Assembly: GCA_031119205.1 (NCBI GenBank)
Contig: JAVHYF010000002.1
Location: 1-64,000 of the forward strand
Length of the DNA: 64,000 nt
Reading direction: 5' to 3'
Source of the DNA: Moraxellaceae bacterium
Lineage (GTDB): Bacteria > Pseudomonadota > Gammaproteobacteria > Burkholderiales > Rhodocyclaceae
This document shows positions 1-12,518 of this stretch, piece after piece (position 1 is the stretch's first letter; every line of letters starts with the position of its first letter). Position numbers and translations under genes: made by a program. A model generated the notes under the pieces. It saw nothing but the letters and a program-made list of their open reading frames with translations. It was not told the DNA's origin and did no database searches.

Positions 1-2
1 TG

Positions 3-4115
<4,113 letters not shown>

Positions 4116-4151
4116 CCCTTCGCTGAATCGTCCCGCGCCATGGAGCCGATC

Positions 4152-6362
4152 ATGCTCGCCGAACAGGCCTTCCCTCCCGCCAACATCCTCATCGTGGATG
4201 ACATGCCGGAGAAGCTGCTGGTCTTCAAGACGGTGCTGGAAGACCTGGGGCAGAACCTCGTCATGGCGCATTCCGGCGCCGAAGCGTTGCGCGAGATCCT
4301 GCAGCGCGACTTCGCGGTGATCCTGCTCGACGTGAACATGCCCGACATCGACGGGCTGGAAACCGCCAGCATGATCCGGCGCTACAAGCGCACGGCGCAC
4401 ACGCCCATCATCTTCATCACCGCTTTCGCCGACGAGATGCAGACCGCGCGCGGCTACTCGCTGGGCGCGGTGGACTACATCCTGTCGCCGGTGGTACCGG
4501 AAGTCCTGCGCAGCAAGGTCATGGTCTTCGTGCAGTTGCACGAGATGCAGCGGCGCAGCCAGTGGCTGGCCGACGAGCGCATCGCGCTGATGCAGGCTGA
4601 GTCCGCCCGCCGCACTGCAGAGGAAGCCACCCGACGCGCCAACTTCCTGTCACGCGCCAGCCGCGACCTCGGCACCTCGCTGGACCCGCTGGCCACCATG
4701 CACAAGCTGCTGGAACTGGTGGCCCCCACCATGGCGGACCTGGCGATCCTGCACCTGGACATGGACGACCAGCCTGCCAGCATGCTGATCCGCCACGCCG
4801 GCAGCGACACCGCCACGGCGCGTACCAGCGTCGTGCAGCCCTTCGAGGGATTGCCTGCTCATGTCGTGGGCATCCTGCGCCAGCACCTGCGCGACGACAC
4901 CACCATCCAGCTGGAGGTCGACCCGCTGACGGGTGCGGCCACGCCCGACGAGCTGTGGCGCAACGACCTGCGCAACCTGCTGCTGGTACCGATCCGCTCC
5001 GGCGATCGCGCCCTCGGCCTGCTGGCGCTGGCCAACACGCGCCCCTCGCCGGCCTATGCCCCGCAGGACCTTGCCACCATCGACGAACTGGTGAGCCGCG
5101 CGGCCATCGCCTTCGACAACGCACGCCTGTATCGCAGCCTGCAGCAGGAGATCATCAAGTCACGCCAGGCCGAGGAAAACCTGCAGGACGCCAACCGCCG
5201 CAAGGACGAGTTCCTCGCCATGCTGTCGCACGAGTTGCGCAACCCGCTGGCGCCGATCCGCAACGCGGTGGAGATCATCCGTCGCCTCGCGCCACCCGAG
5301 CCCGCGCTGACCTGGGCACGCGACGTGGTGGACCGCCAGGTGACCCACCTCGCGCGGCTGGTGGAGGAGTTGCTCGACGTATCACGCATCAGCCAGGGAA
5401 AGATCGCGCTGAAGAACGACGCGGTAGAGCTTGGCAACGTGATGGCCCATGGCGTCGAGACCGTGCGGCCGCTACTCGAGACGCGCAAGCACGACCTCAC
5501 CGTGCTGATTCCGGAAGAGCCGGTGTGGCTGCGCGGCGACTTCGCGCGACTCGCGCAGGTAGTGTCCAACCTGCTCAACAACGCCGCGAAATACACCCCC
5601 GATGGCGGCCACATCGAGATTTCTGCCAGCGTGGAAGACGGCTCGGTCTCGCTGCGCGTGCGTGATAACGGCATCGGCATCGACGCCTCCCTGCTGCCCC
5701 GCATCTTCGATCTGTTCGCCCAGGGCGAGCGATCGCTGGACCGCTCACAGGGCGGACTGGGCATCGGCCTGACCCTGGTGCAGCGCCTCGTCGAGATGCA
5801 CGGCGGCACGGTGCAGGCCAGCAGCGAGGGCATCGGTCGCGGCGCGGAGTTCGTCGTCACCCTGCCCGCCCACACCATCGACAATGGCGCGGACGTCGTG
5901 CTGGTGCAGGGGTCGCGGATCGCGACGCAGGAAGGGCGCGGCGCGCGCATCGTCGTCGTGGACGACAACAACGATGCCGCCGAGAGCGTGGCCGCCTTCC
6001 TGCGACTCGAAGGCCACGAGGTGCGGATCGCCGGCGACGGCAGGCAGGCGCTGGCCTGTGTCGAGGCCTTTTCGCCGCATGTCGTGGTGCTGGATATCGG
6101 GCTGCCGGGCATGAACGGCTACGAAGTCGCGAGGGCTTTGCGCAACCAGCCGCCGACGCGCGAACTGTTGCTGATCGCGCTGACCGGCTACGGCCAGAAG
6201 GAAGACCAGGCGATGGCGAAGGAAGCCGGCTTCGACCATCACTTCATGAAGCCGTCCGATCCGCATGCCTTGCAGACCGTGATCATGGAATGGGCGGATG
6301 CGCAGGGCCACGCCGCGGTCATTGGCCGGCGCAAGAGCGATAGCGCAACCACCCCCGCCTGA
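4152..6362 (+). CDS. Hybrid sensor kinase: REC-GAF-HisKA-HATPase-REC
   Basis: A soluble signalling protein of 736 residues from ATG 4152. An in-frame ATG at 4140 is possible, but TGGAG lies six bases before 4152 and nothing similar precedes 4140. Domains in order: N-terminal receiver with D60 (LLDVNMPD), short coiled coil, GAF-like domain about 180-325, HisKA with H360 (SHELRNP), HATPase (NLLNNAAKYTPDGG, then a GGLGIGL G-box), and C-terminal receiver with D648 (VLDIGLPGMNG). There is no membrane segment. The N-terminal receiver suggests it takes phosphoryl groups from another kinase, plausibly the poly-HAMP kinase just upstream, with which it seems co-transcribed. Output is probably by protein contact, because there is no DNA-binding domain. 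Confidence 0.92.
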   Translation: MLAEQAFPPANILIVDDMPEKLLVFKTVLEDLGQNLVMAHSGAEALREILQRDFAVILLDVNMPDIDGLETASMIRRYKRTAHTPIIFITAFADEMQTARGYSLGAVDYILSPVVPEVLRSKVMVFVQLHEMQRRSQWLADERIALMQAESARRTAEEATRRANFLSRASRDLGTSLDPLATMHKLLELVAPTMADLAILHLDMDDQPASMLIRHAGSDTATARTSVVQPFEGLPAHVVGILRQHLRDDTTIQLEVDPLTGAATPDELWRNDLRNLLLVPIRSGDRALGLLALANTRPSPAYAPQDLATIDELVSRAAIAFDNARLYRSLQQEIIKSRQAEENLQDANRRKDEFLAMLSHELRNPLAPIRNAVEIIRRLAPPEPALTWARDVVDRQVTHLARLVEELLDVSRISQGKIALKNDAVELGNVMAHGVETVRPLLETRKHDLTVLIPEEPVWLRGDFARLAQVVSNLLNNAAKYTPDGGHIEISASVEDGSVSLRVRDNGIGIDASLLPRIFDLFAQGERSLDRSQGGLGIGLTLVQRLVEMHGGTVQASSEGIGRGAEFVVTLPAHTIDNGADVVLVQGSRIATQEGRGARIVVVDDNNDAAESVAAFLRLEGHEVRIAGDGRQALACVEAFSPHVVVLDIGLPGMNGYEVARALRNQPPTRELLLIALTGYGQKEDQAMAKEAGFDHHFMKPSDPHALQTVIMEWADAQGHAAVIGRRKSDSATTPA

Positions 6363-6423
6363 CACGCCTGCCTGACGCACGTACCTGGCGCACTTCCCGA
6401 GCGTCGGAGCTCGGCACAGGCGA

Positions 6424-7857
6424 CTACTGCTGGCGCTTGCCCTTGCCCGCCACGTGCTCGAAGCACAGGCCGGCCTGTTGCACGAAATGCTGGAAGCCCT
6501 GCCAGCCTTCCTCGTCCAGCGGCGCGCCACTACGGTCCGCGTAGAACACACCGATCACCCGCCCGCCGGTGACGATGGCGGCGAGGAATCCTTCCTCGCA
6601 ACCGGTCACCCGCACCAGTCGCTCCGGCTTCACCCGCTCGGCCATGTCAGGCTTCAGCCACAGGTTGCGACGCTGCTCGAACACCTCGTTGATGATGTCG
6701 CCGGACGTACCGTCCAGCGCGAAGGAAAACCGTCGCACCAGCGTCTCCGCACCCCGCCCCAGCGCCGCCTTGCCAACCACCTGCAGGCGGTCGGCACTCT
6801 GCAGCGCGAACACCGCGCGGCCCATGCCGAGGCCACGGTAGATACCTTCCAGCACCAGTTGCAGTACGTCGTTGAGCGAGGGGCGCCCCGCCACCAGCGC
6901 CGACAGGTCGCGCAGGATGCGCAGCTGCAGCAGCGGGTCCGGCCCCGGGTCGGCCGCTTCCGCCTGGATATCCACGCCGAGGCCCTTGGGCGGGATGGGA
7001 ATCAGCCTTGCGGCATCTTCGGCGCCGAACTGCGCCGCCACCCGTGCCGCGTCGGTCGCATTGGCGGACACTGCCGCCGCAACCTCCGTCGCCGGCTGGC
7101 CGACGAACTCGGCGTACTGCGCCAGCGCCGCCAGCGCCTGCGGCGAATCCCAGCCCTGCTCCACCGCGGCCGCAAGGCGGTAACCGAGCGCGATGGCGGC
7201 CTCCGAGGAGTCCGGATTGGTGCCCGGCACGAGCGCACCTTCCACCAGCGAGCCCAGCCGCCAGGCCCGGGTCAGCTCCAGGCTCAGCGCACGCAGGCTG
7301 AAGCCCAGGATGTCCCGTTGCAGGTCTTCCGGACGCGAATCCGGGTCGTCGTTCATGGCCTGGTCCAGCTCGCGCGCCACCTGGCCACCAAAACACCAGA
7401 AGGCCATTTCGCCGACACGCCCCAGCAGGGCCGCCACAAAAACCTCTTCGGCGTCCTGCGCGCCGCGCAGCATGGCTGCCGTGCGCGCCTGCACGGCGGC
7501 ATGGAAGCAGCGCGCCATATCGGCCGCCACCCGCTCGCGCAGGCCGCCCGACAACAAGGCGTCGATGAGGTGGATGGACAACACCAGATCGCCCACCACG
7601 TTGAAGCCCAGCAACACGATAGCGCGGCTGACGGTGTTGATCGGCTGGCGCGACGGGTTGAACAGCACGCTGTTGGCGAGCTTCAGCACCTTGGTGGTCA
7701 GCGCCGCATCCTGCAGGATGGCCTGTGCCAACGCAGCAGCCGAAGCGTTCTCGTCGGCGGTCACCGCACGCACGGTCTGCACGGTGCGCCCGAAGACCGG
7801 CATGTCCTGGTCCTTGATGCGCTCCACCCAGCCCTGCAGATCCAGCCTTGCTTTCAT
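6424..7857 (-). CDS. HDOD domain protein with C-terminal GAF-like domain
   Basis: About 477 residues from ATG 7857; the open frame extends further upstream but without conserved sequence. Residues about 15-215 match an HDOD domain (the PVFGRTVQTVRAV start, then the helix LAQAILQDAALTTKVLKLAN typical of the family). Residues about 310-460 look like a GAF fold. HDOD proteins are HD-related modules lacking the catalytic HD pair and serve as signalling adaptors or regulators of second-messenger and motility pathways. It is convergent with the kinase pair, and only 61 bases separate the stops. No strong Shine-Dalgarno is visible, so the start is moderately sure. No specific role can be assigned. 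Confidence 0.85.
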   Translation of the reverse strand: MKARLDLQGWVERIKDQDMPVFGRTVQTVRAVTADENASAAALAQAILQDAALTTKVLKLANSVLFNPSRQPINTVSRAIVLLGFNVVGDLVLSIHLIDALLSGGLRERVAADMARCFHAAVQARTAAMLRGAQDAEEVFVAALLGRVGEMAFWCFGGQVARELDQAMNDDPDSRPEDLQRDILGFSLRALSLELTRAWRLGSLVEGALVPGTNPDSSEAAIALGYRLAAAVEQGWDSPQALAALAQYAEFVGQPATEVAAAVSANATDAARVAAQFGAEDAARLIPIPPKGLGVDIQAEAADPGPDPLLQLRILRDLSALVAGRPSLNDVLQLVLEGIYRGLGMGRAVFALQSADRLQVVGKAALGRGAETLVRRFSFALDGTSGDIINEVFEQRRNLWLKPDMAERVKPERLVRVTGCEEGFLAAIVTGGRVIGVFYADRSGAPLDEEGWQGFQHFVQQAGLCFEHVAGKGKRQQ

Positions 7858-8007
7858 GTGTTCTGTCTGTCCCCGTCCCTGCGCAGGCATGCGGAAGGCC
7901 CACGTCATGGCCGGGTCAACGGCAAGTGCCCGACAGGCCTTGAGGCTGCGGGATTTGGTCGCACAGGCAAACAATTGTGGCGCCTGACTGCCCGCCCCGC
8001 AGAGCGC

Positions 8008-10695
8008 TCAGTCCCCGATCGCCGCCTGCAGTTTCTTCATGGCCGGGCCCAGCCGGTGGGCGCTTTTCGCGTAGTCCTGCCAGGGCGTGTTGCCCACGTC
8101 CAGACGCGTATGGATGTTGCGCAGCGTCCACTGGTCCGCCGCCTTCAGGCCCGCCAGTTCGTCCCAGCCCACCGGCACGGACACGCCCATGCCCGGACGT
8201 GCCCGCAGCGACCAGGCGGCCACCGTGGTGGCACCGAAGCCATTGCGCAGGTAGTCGACGAAGATCCTGCCAACCCGGTTCTTCGGCCCGCTCTTCGCCA
8301 CGAACTGCCTGGGCAGGGTCTGCGCGAGGTGCCGCGTCAGCGCCTGCGAAAAACCTTTCACCTCGTCCCAGCCGAACTCGCGACGCAGCGGCACCACGAT
8401 GTGCAGGCCCTTGCCGCCACTGGTCTTGAGGAAGGACTTCAGGCCCAGTTCGTCCAGCAGCACGCGGACCAATCCGGCGCCCTGCTGCACGGCACGCCAG
8501 GTCACGCCCTCGCCCGGATCGAGGTCCAGCGTGAAGCGGTCCGGCTTCGCGATGGCGGTCTTCACTGCGTTCCAGGTGTGCAGTTCGATCACGTTCATCT
8601 GCGCGGCGGACAGCAGCCCGCTGGCGCTGGTGATTTCCAGCAGCGGTTCGTGGCCCGGGTCGAGTGCGGGGTCAAGCAGCTTCACGTGCGGCAGCGAATC
8701 GGCCTGCGCATGCTTCTGGAAAAACAGCTGGCCGCCGATGCCGTCCGGTGCGCGCACCAGCGATACGGGGCGGCCCTTCAGGTGCTCCAGCATCAGCGGC
8801 GCGACCAGACCGTAGTAACGCACCAGTTCGATCTTGGTGATGCCGCTGCTGGCGTCCACCACGCGTTCCGGGTGCGTGACGCGCAGCCCGGACGGCAAGG
8901 TGCCCTGCAGGGCTGCGCCTGCCACGGACGCCGCGTTTTTTGCCGCGGCCCCCTTGTGTGAGTTACTCGAGTGCCGCGCACTCCGCGACTGCACCGGCGC
9001 ACGACGCGCCTCTTCACGAACGATCACCCTGGCCTCCTTGTCGTGACGCAGGCCGTGGAAGACCGCCTGCCGTACATGATGCGAAGCAGTCCATTCCGCG
9101 AACGACACCTCGGCCACCAGCTTCGGCTTCACCCAGTGCGCCTTGCGGTCGATGCCCGTCGCGCCAGCGAAGGGACGCTTGTCCGTCGCCAGTGCCTGCA
9201 GGCTGCGATGCAGTTCGCCGAGCAGGCGCGTGTCGAAGCCGCTGCCGACGTTGCCGGCGTACTGCAGCTTGCCGTGCGCGTCATGCACGCCCAGCAACAG
9301 CGAACCGAAACCGCTGCGCGAGCCCTGAGGGTCGGTGTAGCCGGCGATCACGAACTCCTGCCGGTGGCCGCACTTCAGCTTGATCCAGGCGCTGCTGCGA
9401 CGCGATGCATACAGCGAGTCACGGCGCTTGCCGATCACACCCTCCAGCCCCATGTGACACGCCGCGCCGACGATGTCGCCAGTCTCCGGCGCGAACACCT
9501 CGCTGAGGCAGATGGCATCCGACAGCTTGCGGTCCAGCGCGCGTGCCAGCACCGCACGTCGCTGCTCCAGCGGCACGCCACGCAGGTCGTGTCCATCGTG
9601 GAACGGCAGGTCGAACAGGAAGAACATCACCTGTCGCGTCGAGGCCGTGTCGAAGGCGTTCTGCAGCGCCTGGAAGTCCGGCACGCCCTCGTCGTTCAGC
9701 ACCACGATCTCACCGTCGTACCAGCCCGGCTTCAGCTTCAGCCGACGCAAGTCGTCGGCGAGTGCGGGCAGGCGTTCCGTCCAGTCGTGGCCGTTGCGGG
9801 TGAGCAGGCGCACCTCCCGCCCCTCGATGCGAGCCAGCATGCGGTAGCCATCGAACTTGATTTCATACAACCAGTCGGCCGGATCGGCGGGCGGGCGATC
9901 CACCAGCGTGGCGAGCTGCGGCGACAAGGTCGCCGGCAACTCGGCCGGCTCCGCCCCCTCCGGCAGCGCGAGGCGTTTGCGTCTTGTTGCAGCGGGTGTC
10001 GATGCGCTTGCGGGCGATGCGCCCTCTTCGAGCGCGGTGGTCAGCGCACGTGCGGATTTCGATGCCTGCCGCGTGCGCGGACCGGCTTTACCGCGCGCTG
10101 CGACAGGTGCCTTGTTCGCTGCCTTCTTCTCAGCAGCGGACTTCGTCGACACGCGCGCCACGCTGTCCGGCAACTCATCCACCACCGAGTATTCGCTGGC
10201 CGGCCGCACGTGCTCGTCGCGTTCCTTGATCAGCAGCCAGGGCTCCTGCTTCTCGTCGCTGCGCATGCGCACCAGCGCCCAGTGGCCGTGCAGCTTGTGG
10301 CCGCGCAGCTCGAATTTCAGCTTGCCGGCCTTGTAGCCCTTGCGCGGGTCTTCGAGCGGCACCCACACGCCCTTGTCCCAGATGATGACCTTGCCGGCAC
10401 CGTACTGCTTCGGCGGGATCGTGCCCTCGAAGCTGTTGTAGGAAATGGGATGATCCTCGACATGCACCGCCATGCGTTTGTCCTGCGGGTCCAGACTCGG
10501 CCCTTTGGGCACGGCCCAGCTCTTCATCGCCCCGTCGAGCTCCAGGCGGAAGTCGTAGTGCAGGCGGCTGGCCCAGTGCTTCTGGATGACGAAGGACAAG
10601 GCGTGTTCATTGGCTTCACCGCCATCCTGCGGCTCGGTGGTCACCGCGAAGTTGCGCTTGGCGTGGTAGCGATGCAGGGGGTCGGTGCGCGCCAT
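8008..10695 (-). CDS. ligD: Multifunctional DNA ligase D (3'-phosphoesterase / ligase / polymerase)
   Basis: The 895-residue core enzyme of bacterial non-homologous end joining. The order is phosphoesterase (about 10-165; HYDFRLELDG with H46 and D48, then VHVEDHP), a low-complexity Ala/Lys/Arg linker (180-250), an ATP-dependent ligase with catalytic K280 (EIKFDGYR), and a C-terminal primase-like polymerase (about 590-880; FTLDLDPGEG metal-binding aspartates). This is the Pseudomonas-type order, unlike mycobacterial LigD where the polymerase is first. It lies 17 bases downstream of ku on the same strand, so the two form an operon. Confidence 0.97.
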   Translation of the reverse strand: MARTDPLHRYHAKRNFAVTTEPQDGGEANEHALSFVIQKHWASRLHYDFRLELDGAMKSWAVPKGPSLDPQDKRMAVHVEDHPISYNSFEGTIPPKQYGAGKVIIWDKGVWVPLEDPRKGYKAGKLKFELRGHKLHGHWALVRMRSDEKQEPWLLIKERDEHVRPASEYSVVDELPDSVARVSTKSAAEKKAANKAPVAARGKAGPRTRQASKSARALTTALEEGASPASASTPAATRRKRLALPEGAEPAELPATLSPQLATLVDRPPADPADWLYEIKFDGYRMLARIEGREVRLLTRNGHDWTERLPALADDLRRLKLKPGWYDGEIVVLNDEGVPDFQALQNAFDTASTRQVMFFLFDLPFHDGHDLRGVPLEQRRAVLARALDRKLSDAICLSEVFAPETGDIVGAACHMGLEGVIGKRRDSLYASRRSSAWIKLKCGHRQEFVIAGYTDPQGSRSGFGSLLLGVHDAHGKLQYAGNVGSGFDTRLLGELHRSLQALATDKRPFAGATGIDRKAHWVKPKLVAEVSFAEWTASHHVRQAVFHGLRHDKEARVIVREEARRAPVQSRSARHSSNSHKGAAAKNAASVAGAALQGTLPSGLRVTHPERVVDASSGITKIELVRYYGLVAPLMLEHLKGRPVSLVRAPDGIGGQLFFQKHAQADSLPHVKLLDPALDPGHEPLLEITSASGLLSAAQMNVIELHTWNAVKTAIAKPDRFTLDLDPGEGVTWRAVQQGAGLVRVLLDELGLKSFLKTSGGKGLHIVVPLRREFGWDEVKGFSQALTRHLAQTLPRQFVAKSGPKNRVGRIFVDYLRNGFGATTVAAWSLRARPGMGVSVPVGWDELAGLKAADQWTLRNIHTRLDVGNTPWQDYAKSAHRLGPAMKKLQAAIGD

Positions 10696-10712
10696 GGCCG
10701 CTCATTTCCAGC

Positions 10713-11672
10713 TCAGGCTGCGCGCTTGCGCGTGGTTGCCTTGGCAGTGGAGCGACTGTTTTTTGTGGTGGCCTTCGGCGTGGACTTGGCGGCGGGTTTT
10801 GCGCGCGAACTTGTGCGCGCCGCTGCCGGCTTTGCTTCACCACCGCCACGCTTGCCGAGGCTGCGCTTCAGCATCTCGGTCAGATCGTAGATCTGCGCGC
10901 CGCCACTCTCTTCCTTCTCGACGGGCTCCACCTTGGTGACGGTGCGCGTCTTGCCGGCTTTCTTCTTGCGTTCGACCAGCGCGAGGATCTGGTCCTTGAA
11001 GGAATCGCTGTAATCGTCGGGCTGCCAGTCGCCGCTCATGTCCTCCACGAGCTGGGTCGCCATCTGCATTTCGCGCTCGGTGATACCGGCACCCTTCACG
11101 CCCTTCGCGGGCAAATCGAGGTCCGCCATAGAGCGCAGCTGGTCGTTCCAGCGCAGCAGGTTCAGCACCAGGGCGGTGTCGGTCGCCACCAGCGCCGCAA
11201 GGTGCTGACGCGTCTGGATGACCACACGGGCGATGCCGATGCGCTGTGTCTTCAGCAGCACCTCCCGCAGCAGTGCGTACACCTTGCTGCCACGCCCGAC
11301 GGGTGCGATGTAGTACGGCCGGTCGAGATACACGAAGGGCACCGCATTCACCGGCACGAAGGACTCGATCTCGATGGTCTGCGTGGTCTTCGGGTAAGCG
11401 GTCTCTATCTCGTCGGGCGACAGCACGATGTATTCGTCGCCGCCGACGTTCAGCCCCTTCACGATGTGCTCGGCGGTGATCTCCTTGCCGGTGCGCTTGT
11501 TGATGCGCTTGTAACCGACGGGGTCCAGCGTGCGTTTGTCCAGCCAGTCGAAATCGAGACCGTGTTCGGAGGTCGCCGGATGCAGCGACACCGGGATGTG
11601 GACCAGACCGAAGGAGATGGCGCCCTTCCACAGGGCGCGCTTGCTCGATGTTGCCTTGCTGGATGCCGCCAT
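10713..11672 (-). CDS. ku: Ku-like DNA end-binding protein
   Basis: Bacterial Ku homodimer subunit that binds double-strand ends and recruits LigD. The Ku core starts with RALWKGAISFGLVHIPVSL and runs to about residue 260. The C-terminus is a Lys/Ala/Arg/Thr-rich basic tail, as in many proteobacterial Ku proteins, which probably contributes to DNA binding. The ATG at 11672 gives 319 residues. An in-frame GTG at 11681 adds three and has no better ribosome site. It is the first gene of a ku-ligD pair. Confidence 0.96.
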   Translation of the reverse strand: MAASSKATSSKRALWKGAISFGLVHIPVSLHPATSEHGLDFDWLDKRTLDPVGYKRINKRTGKEITAEHIVKGLNVGGDEYIVLSPDEIETAYPKTTQTIEIESFVPVNAVPFVYLDRPYYIAPVGRGSKVYALLREVLLKTQRIGIARVVIQTRQHLAALVATDTALVLNLLRWNDQLRSMADLDLPAKGVKGAGITEREMQMATQLVEDMSGDWQPDDYSDSFKDQILALVERKKKAGKTRTVTKVEPVEKEESGGAQIYDLTEMLKRSLGKRGGGEAKPAAARTSSRAKPAAKSTPKATTKNSRSTAKATTRKRAA

Positions 11673-11769
11673 GACCGCCACCGCGCAGAAAGCTATGGGA
11701 GCTTTCAGGCTATGCGGTGGTGGCGCGCCAGCAAATGAGACGCCCGCCAGTCCGGATGTCGGCAGCGTC

Positions 11770-12414
11770 CTACTGTGCGCCCAGGGCGTGCCCGTATTCC
11801 TCGTACACCTCGTACAGCCAGGACAGGCCGAGCGCGAGCAGCACCAGGCCGATGACCAGTTTGAGCTTCACCTCGGGCACCTTCTTCAACTGACCATGCA
11901 GCAGGAAGGCCAGCACCGACACCACCGCCATGCCGGCGGCCACGCCGAGGATGACCTGGCCCCAGGCCGCCGTCGCGGCCGCCACAGGGAAGATGACGAG
12001 CAGGATCTCGGCCGCCTCCACCACTGCGCTCTTGCCCATCACGAAGAACACGAACATCGAGAAGCCACCCGCACCTGCTACTGCCGCATTCGGCGTGACA
12101 TGCAGCTTGCCCAGCGGGTCCTCCGCCCAGCGCGGCCGCTTGTGCGCCCACAGGCGCCGCAACGATTTCTGCGTCCAGTGCAGGCCCATGGCGGTAAGCA
12201 GCAGCGCTGCGACAAGGCGCAGCCAGAACACCGGCACCACGTCGTGCAGCGGGAAGAGAAATGCGGCCGCGATGAACACCAGCACGTGGCCGATCACCAC
12301 TGCCGAAATCGCCTCGCGCGGATAGCCGGCGCGGATGATCGCGTAAGCGATGGCAATCGTCTCGAAGAACTCGACGGCCGTGCCGGTGAACGAAGCGATG
12401 AAGGCCTGGCTCAT
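11770..12414 (-). CDS. Predicted polytopic membrane protein (COG4280-like)
   Basis: A 214-residue protein of about six hydrophobic segments. Two related acidic motifs, VEFFET near residue 14 and VVEAAE in the second half, suggest an internal duplication like that of small cation-transporter families such as GDT1/UPF0016 or TerC. The residues between halves are basic (HWTQKSLRRLWAHKRPRW). It resembles uncharacterised proteins grouped as COG4280; the assignment is from memory of the motif pattern. It sits between ku and kup on the same strand with about 100 bases on either side. Metal or cation transport is inference only. Confidence 0.62.
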   Translation of the reverse strand: MSQAFIASFTGTAVEFFETIAIAYAIIRAGYPREAISAVVIGHVLVFIAAAFLFPLHDVVPVFWLRLVAALLLTAMGLHWTQKSLRRLWAHKRPRWAEDPLGKLHVTPNAAVAGAGGFSMFVFFVMGKSAVVEAAEILLVIFPVAAATAAWGQVILGVAAGMAVVSVLAFLLHGQLKKVPEVKLKLVIGLVLLALGLSWLYEVYEEYGHALGAQ

Positions 12415-12518
12415 GACTATCTGGGCAAATGAAATGGAGTATCAGGGAAGCCGGCTGCAGCCAGCGCAGCAGGACGCCGCGCAGGTGGGAGGAGACCAGC
12501 GCGGCGGGATGGGTTTGC

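Noticed and set aside
6454-8961. A long plus-strand frame across the HDOD gene and the 3' part of ligD
   Set aside because: It spans two genes of the opposite strand and shows no domain.
8008-10695. LigD domain order considered as novel
   Set aside because: Phosphoesterase-ligase-polymerase is the known Pseudomonas-type order.
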